A DNA stretch of 64,000 bases. Source: Spirochaetota bacterium (GTDB lineage: Bacteria > Spirochaetota > Spirochaetia > Treponematales > Treponemataceae). Position 1 is the first letter of the stretch; each line of letters begins with the position of its first letter. Under the pieces are notes generated by a model. It did no database searches, was not told where the DNA came from, and was given only the letters and a program-made list of their open reading frames with translations. Shown here one piece after another: positions 19,001-26,328 of this stretch. The stretch is from contig JAEXRH010000014.1 in the NCBI GenBank assembly GCA_023438065.1, positions 1-64,000 of the forward strand, given 5' to 3'. The position numbers and the translations under genes are program-made.

Positions 19001-19360
19001 CTCGAAACCGTCATCGTCGAGGGCGCCCTCGGGGAACGCCTCGTCCCGGCGCTTGAGGCCTTCGAGCGCGAAACGGCGAGCCTTCTCGCCGCGCTCGGGG
19101 AAAGGAACGAACCGGTCGCGCAGGAGGAGGATCACGGCGAGTCAGGAAGCGACAGGCGCGAAATCGCGATGATATGCGCCCGCATCCGCGAACTCATCGC
19201 CGAAAACGACGCGGGCGTGCCCTGTCTGCTCGACGAGCACAAGTCGCTTCTCGCGCGGGCCTTTCCCGGCTCGTTCCGCAAGCTTGAGACGGCCGTAAAT
19301 CAGTACGACTACGAGGCTGCATGCCGCATACTTGAAGGGGAATTGCAGAATGGACAATAG
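16052..19360 (+). CDS. Hybrid sensor histidine kinase (TM-sensor-TM, PAS-like, HisKA, HATPase, two REC, HPt)
   Basis: 1102 residues. TM1 about 10-32, a short periplasmic region, TM2 about 157-183. A PAS-like region (about 245-355) follows a coiled coil. HisKA with H385 (NMSHEIRTPMNAI); HATPase with N-box around 498-505, EVVDTGIGI and KYGGTGLGLA. Receiver 1 with D675 (ILVDLKMPG), receiver 2 with D818 (VLMDMQMPDVDG), and a C-terminal HPt with H963 (LAHSARGTAGTIGA). A complete phosphorelay sits in one chain. The ATG overlaps the substrate-binding-like gene by four bases; an upstream in-frame codon at 15974 is inside that gene and rejected. Likely receives its signal from the preceding protein. 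Confidence 0.92.
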   Translation: MKYSSARNAMTAMLIASFLASIAYYQAVSALFRNEERLATVREKVIALNYSLSERLYAGDLRGFSGVIDNALATAKDIRAIHVIDFTGKILTSSERKLEGSSYATRSKPLKSLTRGDLFTANSVYMPIAFNSGNGIETYNLVIELAGGRPFALQANRLAILAIPPAFVLAVVFLVIGIYANRAIFRPIKEMYEFSERNAPMDKSFAIAEMEYLRIAMIQNVSALSMYGASLQGQVAERTAELETRNAELDAIFNSVDAGLALVRDRAIVRCNRKLGEIFGFGEGTSSRWQDTGDAFFEVIDDASAKLAETGAPYVERRLALIDGARFWARIYVKSTGPDNHGSEFVAVIDDITEERKVGEALKRAKTAAEAASRSKSTFLANMSHEIRTPMNAILGMTYLALRTDPPPRLRDYLRKIDYSGKHLLGVLNAILDLSKIEAGKMTIENRPLSLRTTFDGVDAILRDKAAEKGLELRFNLAPDIPDALVGDELKIGQILINYGTNAVKFTETGSVTFAASIAAEEDDALTIRFEVVDTGIGITKEETARLFQSFQQADASTTRKYGGTGLGLALCKKLALLMGGTVGVESVPGKGSAFWFTARLQRAVNAEPSGTVERRPLNSLIYVVDDGSKARAVIREMLEGMSFDVEDFPGGQGCVERLRAAKEADDVPSVILVDLKMPGIDGIETARLIRSLDLPARPRLMLLSAFSRDLADGEARDAGFEETLQKPVTPSRLFDAVIRATGHTPTASDTITGEAILERQLRRLAGIKILLAEDNEVNQDVTVGLLAEVGISADVASTGAKAIEMLEACRYPLVLMDMQMPDVDGLEATRRIRARKDLRETPIIALTANAMRSDEERCLAAGMDGYLPKPIEPARLWATLVEWIVPPGRESAGDAFLSRPSRYEGKPTPGLDLEIGLSHVAGNRVLLDSVLARYRETGGKQMTRIREALDAGDANLARLLAHSARGTAGTIGATGLCAAATNLETVIVEGALGERLVPALEAFERETASLLAALGERNEPVAQEEDHGESGSDRREIAMICARIRELIAENDAGVPCLLDEHKSLLARAFPGSFRKLETAVNQYDYEAACRILEGELQNGQ

Positions 19361-22300
19361 GCAAGGATGGCTTTTTACCTCCGTAACGACCGCGCTTTTC
19401 GCGCTTCCTCTCACGATAATGCTCCTCACGGGGCTTTTCTTCGTCGTCGAACGGTCGCGAAAGGACCTGGAACACACGGCGTCCCAAACGGGAAAACTCC
19501 TCGGGGCGTTCATTGCCGTAAACGTGAACCAGCTCGAGATTCTCGCGAGCGACCGCCTCGTTTCCGACCCGGACGCCCCGATCGAGGAGCGGCTCGACGC
19601 GATAACGCACTATGCCGACATAAGCGGGATCAGGAACATATTCATAACCGATCGCGGCGGCATGGGCACGGGGATTGACGGTTCAAGAAGGAATTTTTCG
19701 AGGGACCGTTTCTTCATGCAGACGACGCATGGATCGACGGGCGTCTCTTACCGCCTGGCCGGACAGGGCGAAACCGAGGACTGTTTCGCGATATCGGTTC
19801 CGCTTTACAGCGGCAACGCTTTTTCGGGGAGTCTCATCCAATTGACGCCGTGGAACCGGGTCACCGCGCTCATCAACTCTCTCAACTTCGACAAGACCGG
19901 CTACGCCTATATTCACGAAAGAAACGGCGTGGTCCCGCTGGACCCGAGGACGGGACTCACTGACGCGAGAACGGACGGTTCGTTCGTGAACGACCCCCTC
20001 GACGACGATCACGCGATCCATCGCCGGTTTTCGTCGGGAGAGATCGGCTCGGGTCAGGTCGACTCCAGGCACGGAAGACGGCTGATCGGCTTCGCGCCGA
20101 TCGACGGCACCAACTGGTCCATAGGCATCACGACGCCCCTGTCCGAGGTACTCGACCACGCCTGGATCATGGTGCTCTTTTACCTGGCCCTCGTCTCGCT
20201 CACCTTCGCGTTTACCGGTCGATATTACCGACGAAGGCTGATGCTTCAGGAAGAGAAAGACGAGGCGATCATGCGCCTGCAGGCGGCGAACGACAAGCTC
20301 GCGTCCCAGAGCGACATCATCAGCGCCATGGCGGAACGGCGGATAACTGAAAGCGAGAGCCAATACCACGATCTGTTCGAGACCATGTCGAGCGGGGCGC
20401 TTCTTCACGAGATGATCCTTGACGGAAACGGGAGGCCCACGAATTTCCGGTATCTGTCGGTAAACGGGATGGCGGAACGGATGTTCCACCTCAACCGGGA
20501 CGAGGTCATCGGAAAGACATACCGGGACCTCTATCCCGAACCATCGGAAGAGCTTATCAAACGCATGAACGACATCGCCTTCGGGTCGGGATCCATCAGG
20601 CTGCCGGATTTCGAGACGAACGACGGGCTCGTCATCAGGAACATGGCCTACTCGCCGAAGAAGGGGCAATTCGTCACGCTCTACGACGACATAACCGCGG
20701 AGGTTCGCGCACGGGAGGAGCTCGCGGTCGAGCGCGAAAAGCTGATAAAGGCCACGAAGGCCGCCGAGGAAGCGAATCGGGCGAAGGGTAAATTCCTCGC
20801 AAACATGAGTCACGAGATCAGAACGCCGCTCAACGCCATAATCGGCCTCGCGGACGTCGAGATCGAGACGCACGAAGAGCCGCTCACGGTCAGGACCTTT
20901 ACCGCCATCCGCGAGGCGGCGCGGAATCTCATGACCCTCCTCAACGACATTCTCGACTATTCGAAGATGGAGGCGGGCAAGCTGAATCTCGACCCGAAAC
21001 CGTTCACGCTCGAGGAAACGATCAACAACGCGCTCACCGTCACGACGCCCCGGCTGAACGGCAAGCGGGTAAACATGCTCGTCGATTACGACACCTCGCT
21101 CCCGCCCGTGGTCGTCGGCGATCCCGTGAGAATCTGGCAGATCCTGAAAAACCTCCTCGACAACGCCGGCAAGTTCACCGCCGAAGGGCAGATACTCATC
21201 ACCGTTCAAAACGCGGGCGAGGGCAAGGTTCGGTTCGTCGTCTCGGACACCGGTTGCGGCATCCCGCCGGGACAGATCGGGAAACTCTTCGAGGCCTTCG
21301 AGCAGGGAAATTCAGAACTCGCGCGAAAGACGGGCGGAACGGGACTCGGCCTTTCCATCACGAAACAGCTCGTCGAGATGATGAACGGGACGATAGAGGT
21401 CTCGAGCGCCCTCGGGATCGGGACGACCTTCACCGTAACGCTCCCGCTCCCGCCCCCCGAAGGGGAAACGGAAACGGGCGCGGTGGCGGGAAACGCGCTT
21501 TCCGGGAAGCGGATTCTCGTCGCCGACGACGATCCGAACGCGCGGGTGATAATAAAGGGAATCATCGAGAAATTCGGCGCGGGTGCGGATTGCGTTCAGA
21601 CCGGCGAGGACGCGGTCGCGAAAGCCGTCGAGAAGGAGGATTCCTCCGAGCCCTATGACCTCATCGTCCTCGACCTTCAGTTACCGGGATTGAACGGGAT
21701 CGAGACGGCGCACGAGCTGAGGCAATCGCTCAGGAAGAAGCCTTCGTTCATTCTCGTGACCGCATGGTCGAAGAATTTTTCCGTCGACGACATACAGAGC
21801 GCCGGTTTCGCCGAAACGATCGACAAACCCTTCGTTCCCTCGACGGTCGTGACGAAGATCGCTCGCGCGCTCAACGAGACGCGCGGCAAATCGGTCGCGG
21901 TCGCCTCGAAACCCCGCGAGCAGTATCGCGACGCGCGAGTCCTCGCCGTTGAAGACAACGCGCAAAATCGCGACGTCATCAACAGGATGCTTTTTCTCTT
22001 CGGGATACGCGCGGATTTCGCCGTTAACGGCCTCGACGCGATCGAGAAATCGAAAACCAACCAGTACGACCTGGTCTTCATGGACATCCAGATGCCCGAG
22101 ATGAACGGCCTTGAGGCGACGAAGCTCATCAGGGCGCGCGAGGCCGCCGAAGGGCTTCCCCCCGTCCCGATCGTGGCGATGACGGCCTACGCGATGGCCG
22201 AGGACGTCCGCGAGAGCCTCGACGTCGGGATGGACGCCCATATCACCAAGCCCATCGAGATCGGGACCCTCAGGAACACGCTGGAAAAATACGTCGGACG

Positions 22301-22952
22301 CAAGAAGACCACGATGGCCGCCGCCCCGGCCGCCGAGGGCGAGAATGAAAACAAGGAACCCGAAGGGATCCCGGCATTCTCTTGCGTGGACGCGGAAGAG
22401 GGCCTCACGCGACTCGGGGGCGACGTCGCGCTCTTTCTTCGCCTGCTCGCGGGCCTCCGTGACATGCTCGAGCGTCCCCAGCCCGAATTCGAGAGCGCGA
22501 TGTCGGGAGACATGATAAACGCGACCGCCCGTTTCATTCACACCGTCAAGGGGCTTGCCGGCAATCTCGGGGTAACCGAGCTCTTCCGCGTGACGGGCGA
22601 GCTCGAAACGGACATGCGCGCGCACAAGCCGCATAAGGCGAAATACGAGGAGTATCGGGCGATCTGCGTCGAGATTTTCTCCGAGCTTAACGGAAAAATC
22701 GCGAAAAACACCCTCAAGCAGGAACGAAAGGCGCCGCAGGAGGTCGGGTCTGACGACGAGCTGGCGGAAGCGCTCGAGAGCCTGATCGTCCCGCTCGAGA
22801 CGGGCGACGCCTCCGCGGTCGAGGAGATCATGGAAAAACTCAAGTCGAAAAAATTCAAGCGCCTCGGGCGGAAGCGAATCGAGGAACTCGCGAAACTCGC
22901 GTCCGTCTTCGATTACGACACGCTGCTGGAGCGCGTCTCCGCGCTCCGCTGA
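19350..22952 (+). CDS. Hybrid sensor histidine kinase (Cache-like sensor, PAS, HisKA, HATPase, two REC, HPt)
   Basis: 1200 residues. TM1 about 11-33, a 230-residue periplasmic domain with the dCache pattern (GIRNIFITDRGG, FAISVPLYSG, KTGYAYIHERNGVV, GTNWSIGITTPL), TM2 about 270-292. PAS about 335-450. HisKA with H488 (NMSHEIRTPLNAI), HATPase with NLLDNAGKF and VSDTGCGIP. Receivers with D775 (IVLDLQLPG) and D912 (VFMDIQMPEMNG), HPt with H1064 (RFIHTVKGLAGNLG). It overlaps the previous kinase gene by 11 bases; GGGGAATTGCAG provides its ribosome site. Closely parallel in design to its neighbour, so the pair may share the HD-GYP regulator. Confidence 0.92.
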   Translation: MDNRQGWLFTSVTTALFALPLTIMLLTGLFFVVERSRKDLEHTASQTGKLLGAFIAVNVNQLEILASDRLVSDPDAPIEERLDAITHYADISGIRNIFITDRGGMGTGIDGSRRNFSRDRFFMQTTHGSTGVSYRLAGQGETEDCFAISVPLYSGNAFSGSLIQLTPWNRVTALINSLNFDKTGYAYIHERNGVVPLDPRTGLTDARTDGSFVNDPLDDDHAIHRRFSSGEIGSGQVDSRHGRRLIGFAPIDGTNWSIGITTPLSEVLDHAWIMVLFYLALVSLTFAFTGRYYRRRLMLQEEKDEAIMRLQAANDKLASQSDIISAMAERRITESESQYHDLFETMSSGALLHEMILDGNGRPTNFRYLSVNGMAERMFHLNRDEVIGKTYRDLYPEPSEELIKRMNDIAFGSGSIRLPDFETNDGLVIRNMAYSPKKGQFVTLYDDITAEVRAREELAVEREKLIKATKAAEEANRAKGKFLANMSHEIRTPLNAIIGLADVEIETHEEPLTVRTFTAIREAARNLMTLLNDILDYSKMEAGKLNLDPKPFTLEETINNALTVTTPRLNGKRVNMLVDYDTSLPPVVVGDPVRIWQILKNLLDNAGKFTAEGQILITVQNAGEGKVRFVVSDTGCGIPPGQIGKLFEAFEQGNSELARKTGGTGLGLSITKQLVEMMNGTIEVSSALGIGTTFTVTLPLPPPEGETETGAVAGNALSGKRILVADDDPNARVIIKGIIEKFGAGADCVQTGEDAVAKAVEKEDSSEPYDLIVLDLQLPGLNGIETAHELRQSLRKKPSFILVTAWSKNFSVDDIQSAGFAETIDKPFVPSTVVTKIARALNETRGKSVAVASKPREQYRDARVLAVEDNAQNRDVINRMLFLFGIRADFAVNGLDAIEKSKTNQYDLVFMDIQMPEMNGLEATKLIRAREAAEGLPPVPIVAMTAYAMAEDVRESLDVGMDAHITKPIEIGTLRNTLEKYVGRKKTTMAAAPAAEGENENKEPEGIPAFSCVDAEEGLTRLGGDVALFLRLLAGLRDMLERPQPEFESAMSGDMINATARFIHTVKGLAGNLGVTELFRVTGELETDMRAHKPHKAKYEEYRAICVEIFSELNGKIAKNTLKQERKAPQEVGSDDELAEALESLIVPLETGDASAVEEIMEKLKSKKFKRLGRKRIEELAKLASVFDYDTLLERVSALR

Positions 22953-23010
22953 TCGCGCCGACGCGACCGGAGGAACCATGTTCCCCGCCGGGGCTTCGGC
23001 GCGACCGGGA

Positions 23011-25146
23011 TCACGGCTCGCGCCGGGCGGGCGGGTGAATCCAGAGAATCGAGCTCACGAGCCGCGGATACAGCCGCGACCCCATGTCCTTTCCCGTCGC
23101 CGAATCAAGTTGATCGGTCGCCCCCCAATCCGCGCAGCCCACGCACTGCCATCTCACGTGCGCGGCGTCCCGTCGGGTTCGCTCGTCGTTAAAACCGAGA
23201 ATTTTCTCGGCCACGAATTGGCTGATGAAGATCTTCGAGGGCCAGGTGTTCCGGCTCGTGGACGAAAGCTTCCATCCTCCCGTCGTCGCGTCGAGGCATA
23301 CCCCCGGCGCGAGCACCGTATCAAGATGTTTCCTGAGCGCCTTCACGAGATGCCCGAACGGACCGGTAAGCGAACTGGACTCGCGTTCCCCGCAGAACCA
23401 CGGATACACGAGCCCTTCGACCGCGGGAATGATCCTCGAGGTGTTTCCGCCCTCGAACACCGCGGGTATGTATCCCTCCTCCTCGATCATCCGCGCGGTC
23501 ACGGTCACGGCCGCCTTCTCCGCGCTCGCGCGGGCTCGGCCCGCAAGAGCCTCGAGCTGCGCCGCGGAACGGCCGGATCCCGCGAGATGGCTTCCTCCCG
23601 CCCGCGCGAACCGGCCCAAAATTCCGGCCGCGCATACGAGCGCCGACCACCCCTTTACCGCCACGTAGAGATTGTTCCGCGCCTGTCCGAGGCTCGCGTC
23701 AAGGGAATCGAACGTGGTGATCTCGGAGCCGTCGCCGCAGCGATCGGAGTCGCGGTCCATGATGCCGTCGCCGTTCCCGTCGCGCGCGAGGATCGATTCC
23801 ACCGCGGTGGCGAGGGTTTCCGCGTTTCGCGCGAGCCATGCCGTGTCGCCCTCGTTATGGGCGTACAGGCACGCGACGAGGATCCAGTTCAGGGTCTCCT
23901 CGTAGCACATGTAGCTGAAGCATCCCGTCAGGTTCGGGATCTCGTAGCTCGAGTGCCCCGCCCTCGTAAACGAGTCCGCCACGCCCTGATCGTGCGTGAA
24001 GGTGATTCCGTCGCGATCGCGGAAGGAATAGCGGGCGGCGAAGAAGTCGAGCTCGTTCCTGACCGCCCACGGCGAGTAATGGAGCTCGTGAAAGGCCTGG
24101 TCTATCGTGAGGTCAAGGGTATTCATCATGCGGTACTCGCCCTCGTTCACGACGAATATCGGGTTCCCGTCCTCGCCGACCAAAAGCTCGGAACTCGCGT
24201 TATAGCTGTGAGCCCCGTGCGCGATGATGAATTTACGCTCGTCGGAGAGCGGCGCGGAGTCCAACTCCGCGTCGAGCCGGTCGGCGGCGGCGAGAGCCTC
24301 CCCGGCACCGTGAAGCGCGTCGCGAAGGACGTCCTCGAGATCCGCGAAAAGGGTCGCCTGAAAAAGCCGCGCGCGCACGCCGGAGGTTATGACCCCGTCC
24401 CTGAAGGATCCCACCGCGACGAGATACTCGCGTTTCTCGCGCGCCGGAACCTCGAATCGAAGGCATCCTTCCGAGGCAAGTCGCCTGATAGGATGCGGGG
24501 TCACGTCGAACGCGGAGGCGAGCGACACCCAGTCCATCGCCTCGACCACGCCCTCGCGCGCCGCGACCGCGAAGCCCCACTCGGTTTGATGCGCGAACCC
24601 GAGGAGAGATCCTTCGGTCGTGTCGGAAAGCGGCCGATTGACGCCCTGCATCCCGAACGCGCCGATCATCGGCTCGTCGCCCTTCGTGTTGTCGAAGGCC
24701 AGACGCACGTATATGGCGGGACGCATCCCCTTGCGGAGGGCAGCGCGACCCGCGGTCGCCGGATCCGGGACCGCGCCGAAAAAGGAGGTCACGGTCATCG
24801 ACAGGGAGCCCGCGCTCCAAGTCTCGCCGCTCATCGAGATCTCGCGGCGGATGTCGCCACTGCCGAAACAGGAAGCGCCCATCGCTGCCGATATGGCCGG
24901 ATCGACGGGACCGTCGGCGACGAAGGCGTCCACGCCGAGACCGACCTTCACGTCGGGCGCGAACGGCAGGAGAACGGGGCGGGAATGTCCCGAGCGGTAG
25001 CCGGCGAAAAGGGCCCGCTGCGGCGGCTGCACGTCACCGACGACCACGCCGGCCCCGCGTCCGATGCGCCCGAGGGCAAGCGCGCTGTTCGCACCCCAGA
25101 TCCCGTGAAGGGAATAAAAATCATTGTCCTTGATCAACGTGGGCAT
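23011..25146 (-). CDS. Glycoside hydrolase family 52, probable intracellular beta-xylosidase
   Basis: 711 residues, near the usual length of about 705. GH52 retaining enzymes release xylose from xylo-oligosaccharides. Highly conserved family segments: NEGEYRMMNTLDLTIDQAF (334-352), GITFTHDQGVADSF, SSYEIPNLTGCFSYM, GSEITTFDSLDASLGQARNN (473-492), EEEGYIPAVFEGGN, KLSSTSRNTWPSKIF and YPRLVSSILWI. The nucleophile is probably E335 (the glutamate at this position in Geobacillus XynB2), and the acid/base one of D480 or D483. No signal peptide, so the substrate must be imported. AGGAGG precedes the ATG. No xylose or xylan transport genes are nearby, which is unusual. Confidence 0.9.
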   Translation of the reverse strand: MPTLIKDNDFYSLHGIWGANSALALGRIGRGAGVVVGDVQPPQRALFAGYRSGHSRPVLLPFAPDVKVGLGVDAFVADGPVDPAISAAMGASCFGSGDIRREISMSGETWSAGSLSMTVTSFFGAVPDPATAGRAALRKGMRPAIYVRLAFDNTKGDEPMIGAFGMQGVNRPLSDTTEGSLLGFAHQTEWGFAVAAREGVVEAMDWVSLASAFDVTPHPIRRLASEGCLRFEVPAREKREYLVAVGSFRDGVITSGVRARLFQATLFADLEDVLRDALHGAGEALAAADRLDAELDSAPLSDERKFIIAHGAHSYNASSELLVGEDGNPIFVVNEGEYRMMNTLDLTIDQAFHELHYSPWAVRNELDFFAARYSFRDRDGITFTHDQGVADSFTRAGHSSYEIPNLTGCFSYMCYEETLNWILVACLYAHNEGDTAWLARNAETLATAVESILARDGNGDGIMDRDSDRCGDGSEITTFDSLDASLGQARNNLYVAVKGWSALVCAAGILGRFARAGGSHLAGSGRSAAQLEALAGRARASAEKAAVTVTARMIEEEGYIPAVFEGGNTSRIIPAVEGLVYPWFCGERESSSLTGPFGHLVKALRKHLDTVLAPGVCLDATTGGWKLSSTSRNTWPSKIFISQFVAEKILGFNDERTRRDAAHVRWQCVGCADWGATDQLDSATGKDMGSRLYPRLVSSILWIHPPARREP

Positions 25147-25224
25147 GGTCAGCCTCCTGGGATAAAGGGTATACGAGGAAGGGAATTCCGGCTATCGGTC
25201 GTTTTCCGGACGCGCAAGCGCCGC

Positions 25225-25881
25225 TTACCCCTGCGTCGCCTCGGGCTCGAGGCTCTTCAGGTTCTTGACCATCCAGGCGTACTGCGCGTTCATGAGCGGC
25301 CAACAAAGCACGCCGAAGGTCGGCATCCAGGCCCATATCTCGTGCAGGAAGGTGTCGGTCGGAACGAGAAGGAGGTTCACTGCCCAGCACGCCGCAGAGA
25401 TGAAAAACCACCCGATAACGGCGTTTCTGACCTCATCGCCCCGGTCGAGCGAGACGAGCGCGGTCTCGTGCCGATGGGCTCTCCAGTCGATCCATTTCAG
25501 GATCGCGGGCACGACAAAGCCGAGCCATCCGGGGATGGCGACGAATATCGCCTGTCGGCCGAACGAATCGAAATAAAACCAGAGGCCTACTGCGAACATG
25601 TAGACCGTTCCGTACGCCGCGGCGAACGCGAGCATGAGCATCTCGGCCTTTTTCTCGTATATCTTTTTTTTCGCCCCGGTCATCGTTTCGATAAGCTCGT
25701 CGAGGTTCCCGAGGGACGAGACCGCCTCGCTGAATGCCTCGGCTTCAGGGACGCCCCGGGCCATCGAATCGGAGATCCTGTCCTTGATATGCGCTTCCAG
25801 TTCTTCGCGCTGTTCCGCGATCTTCTCCGTCTCGCTCATCCCGCGGAAAAGCCCGCGCACGAAATAGTGGACCGAATCCAT
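25225..25881 (-). CDS. HAAS-domain (DUF1700-like) integral membrane protein
   Basis: 218 residues. The N-terminal 75 residues form the helical HAAS/permease-prefix type domain (EKIAEQREELEAHIKDRI, GNLDELIETM), which in many bacteria is encoded next to PadR regulators. Four hydrophobic segments follow, at about 83-105, 110-130, 155-172 and 180-200. The start codon overlaps the PadR stop (TAATG), so the two are translationally coupled. The function of this pairing is thought to be envelope-stress or transport control; the exact role here is unknown. Confidence 0.82.
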   Translation of the reverse strand: MDSVHYFVRGLFRGMSETEKIAEQREELEAHIKDRISDSMARGVPEAEAFSEAVSSLGNLDELIETMTGAKKKIYEKKAEMLMLAFAAAYGTVYMFAVGLWFYFDSFGRQAIFVAIPGWLGFVVPAILKWIDWRAHRHETALVSLDRGDEVRNAVIGWFFISAACWAVNLLLVPTDTFLHEIWAWMPTFGVLCWPLMNAQYAWMVKNLKSLEPEATQG

Positions 25882-26225
25882 CAGCTTTCTCCTATTAATT
25901 TATCGAGGATTCGACGGGCGAGAGTCCATTCAGCGCGAATGCGCGCGCTGTAGTCGCGCCCGGTTTCGGTTATCGCGTAATACTTCCTGCGCCCGCCCTG
26001 GCTTTCCTCGCCCCAATACGCGCGGATATACCCTTGCCCCTCGAGTCTCCGGAACGCGGAATACAACGACGGCTCCTTTAATTCGTATTCGCCGCCCGAG
26101 CGGGAAAGAACCTCTTTGTAGACCTCATACCCGTACCGATCCTGCTCGGTAAGCAGGGTGAGCACGATCGAGTCGATGTGCCCACGGATCAAATCCTTTC
26201 CGATAGTATTCGCTTGTTCACTCAT
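25881..26225 (-). CDS. PadR-family transcriptional regulator
   Basis: About 114 residues from the ATG at 26225. Winged helix with the PadR pattern: LIRGHIDSIVLTLLTEQDRYGYEVYKEVL, then EPSLYSAFRRLEGQGYI, the wing GGRRKYYAITETGR, and a C-terminal dimerisation helix. The start is uncertain: GTG at 26252 would add nine residues, and neither has a Shine-Dalgarno sequence. The ATG lies inside a 16-base palindrome (26221-26236), a likely autoregulatory operator. Partner gene: the HAAS-domain protein. Confidence 0.88.
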   Translation of the reverse strand: MSEQANTIGKDLIRGHIDSIVLTLLTEQDRYGYEVYKEVLSRSGGEYELKEPSLYSAFRRLEGQGYIRAYWGEESQGGRRKYYAITETGRDYSARIRAEWTLARRILDKLIGES

Positions 26226-26269
26226 AGTACTATGAGCATAAGCGTAAAGCACTTGTGAGGATTTTGCAA
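26221..26269 (-). promoter_or_regulatory. padR promoter and start-site palindrome
   Basis: CTCATAGTACTATGAG (26221-26236) is a perfect palindrome that includes the padR ATG. On the minus strand TTGCAA (26269-26264), 17-base spacer and TACGCT (26246-26241) form a moderate promoter, giving a leader of roughly nine bases with no ribosome site. Repressor on the palindrome would sit over the transcription start. Confidence 0.6.
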
Positions 26270-26303
26270 CGGTTATTCGCGGAAACCGCGACGGAAGGCG
26301 CGA

Positions 26304-26325
26304 ACCGGCCCCGCGCGGGGCCGGT
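26304..26325 (-). terminator. GC-rich hairpin directly after the MCP gene
   Basis: A perfect 22-base palindrome, half-site ACCGGCCCCGC, begins three bases beyond the stop codon of the MCP gene (minus strand). No T run follows, so it is either a Rho-assisted stop or an mRNA 3' stabiliser. Confidence 0.5.
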
Positions 26326-26328
26326 CGT

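Noticed and set aside
16205..19135. A 976-codon minus-strand frame opposite the first hybrid kinase
   Set aside because: Low-complexity Arg/Asp/Glu/Val-rich shadow of a kinase gene with intact motifs.
22978..25953. A 991-codon plus-strand frame with a GGAGG-like site, antisense to GH52, HAAS and padR genes
   Set aside because: Its translation is Arg/His-rich with no recognisable domain, while the opposite strand encodes clear GH52, HAAS and PadR proteins. Long antisense frames are expected in GC-rich DNA.
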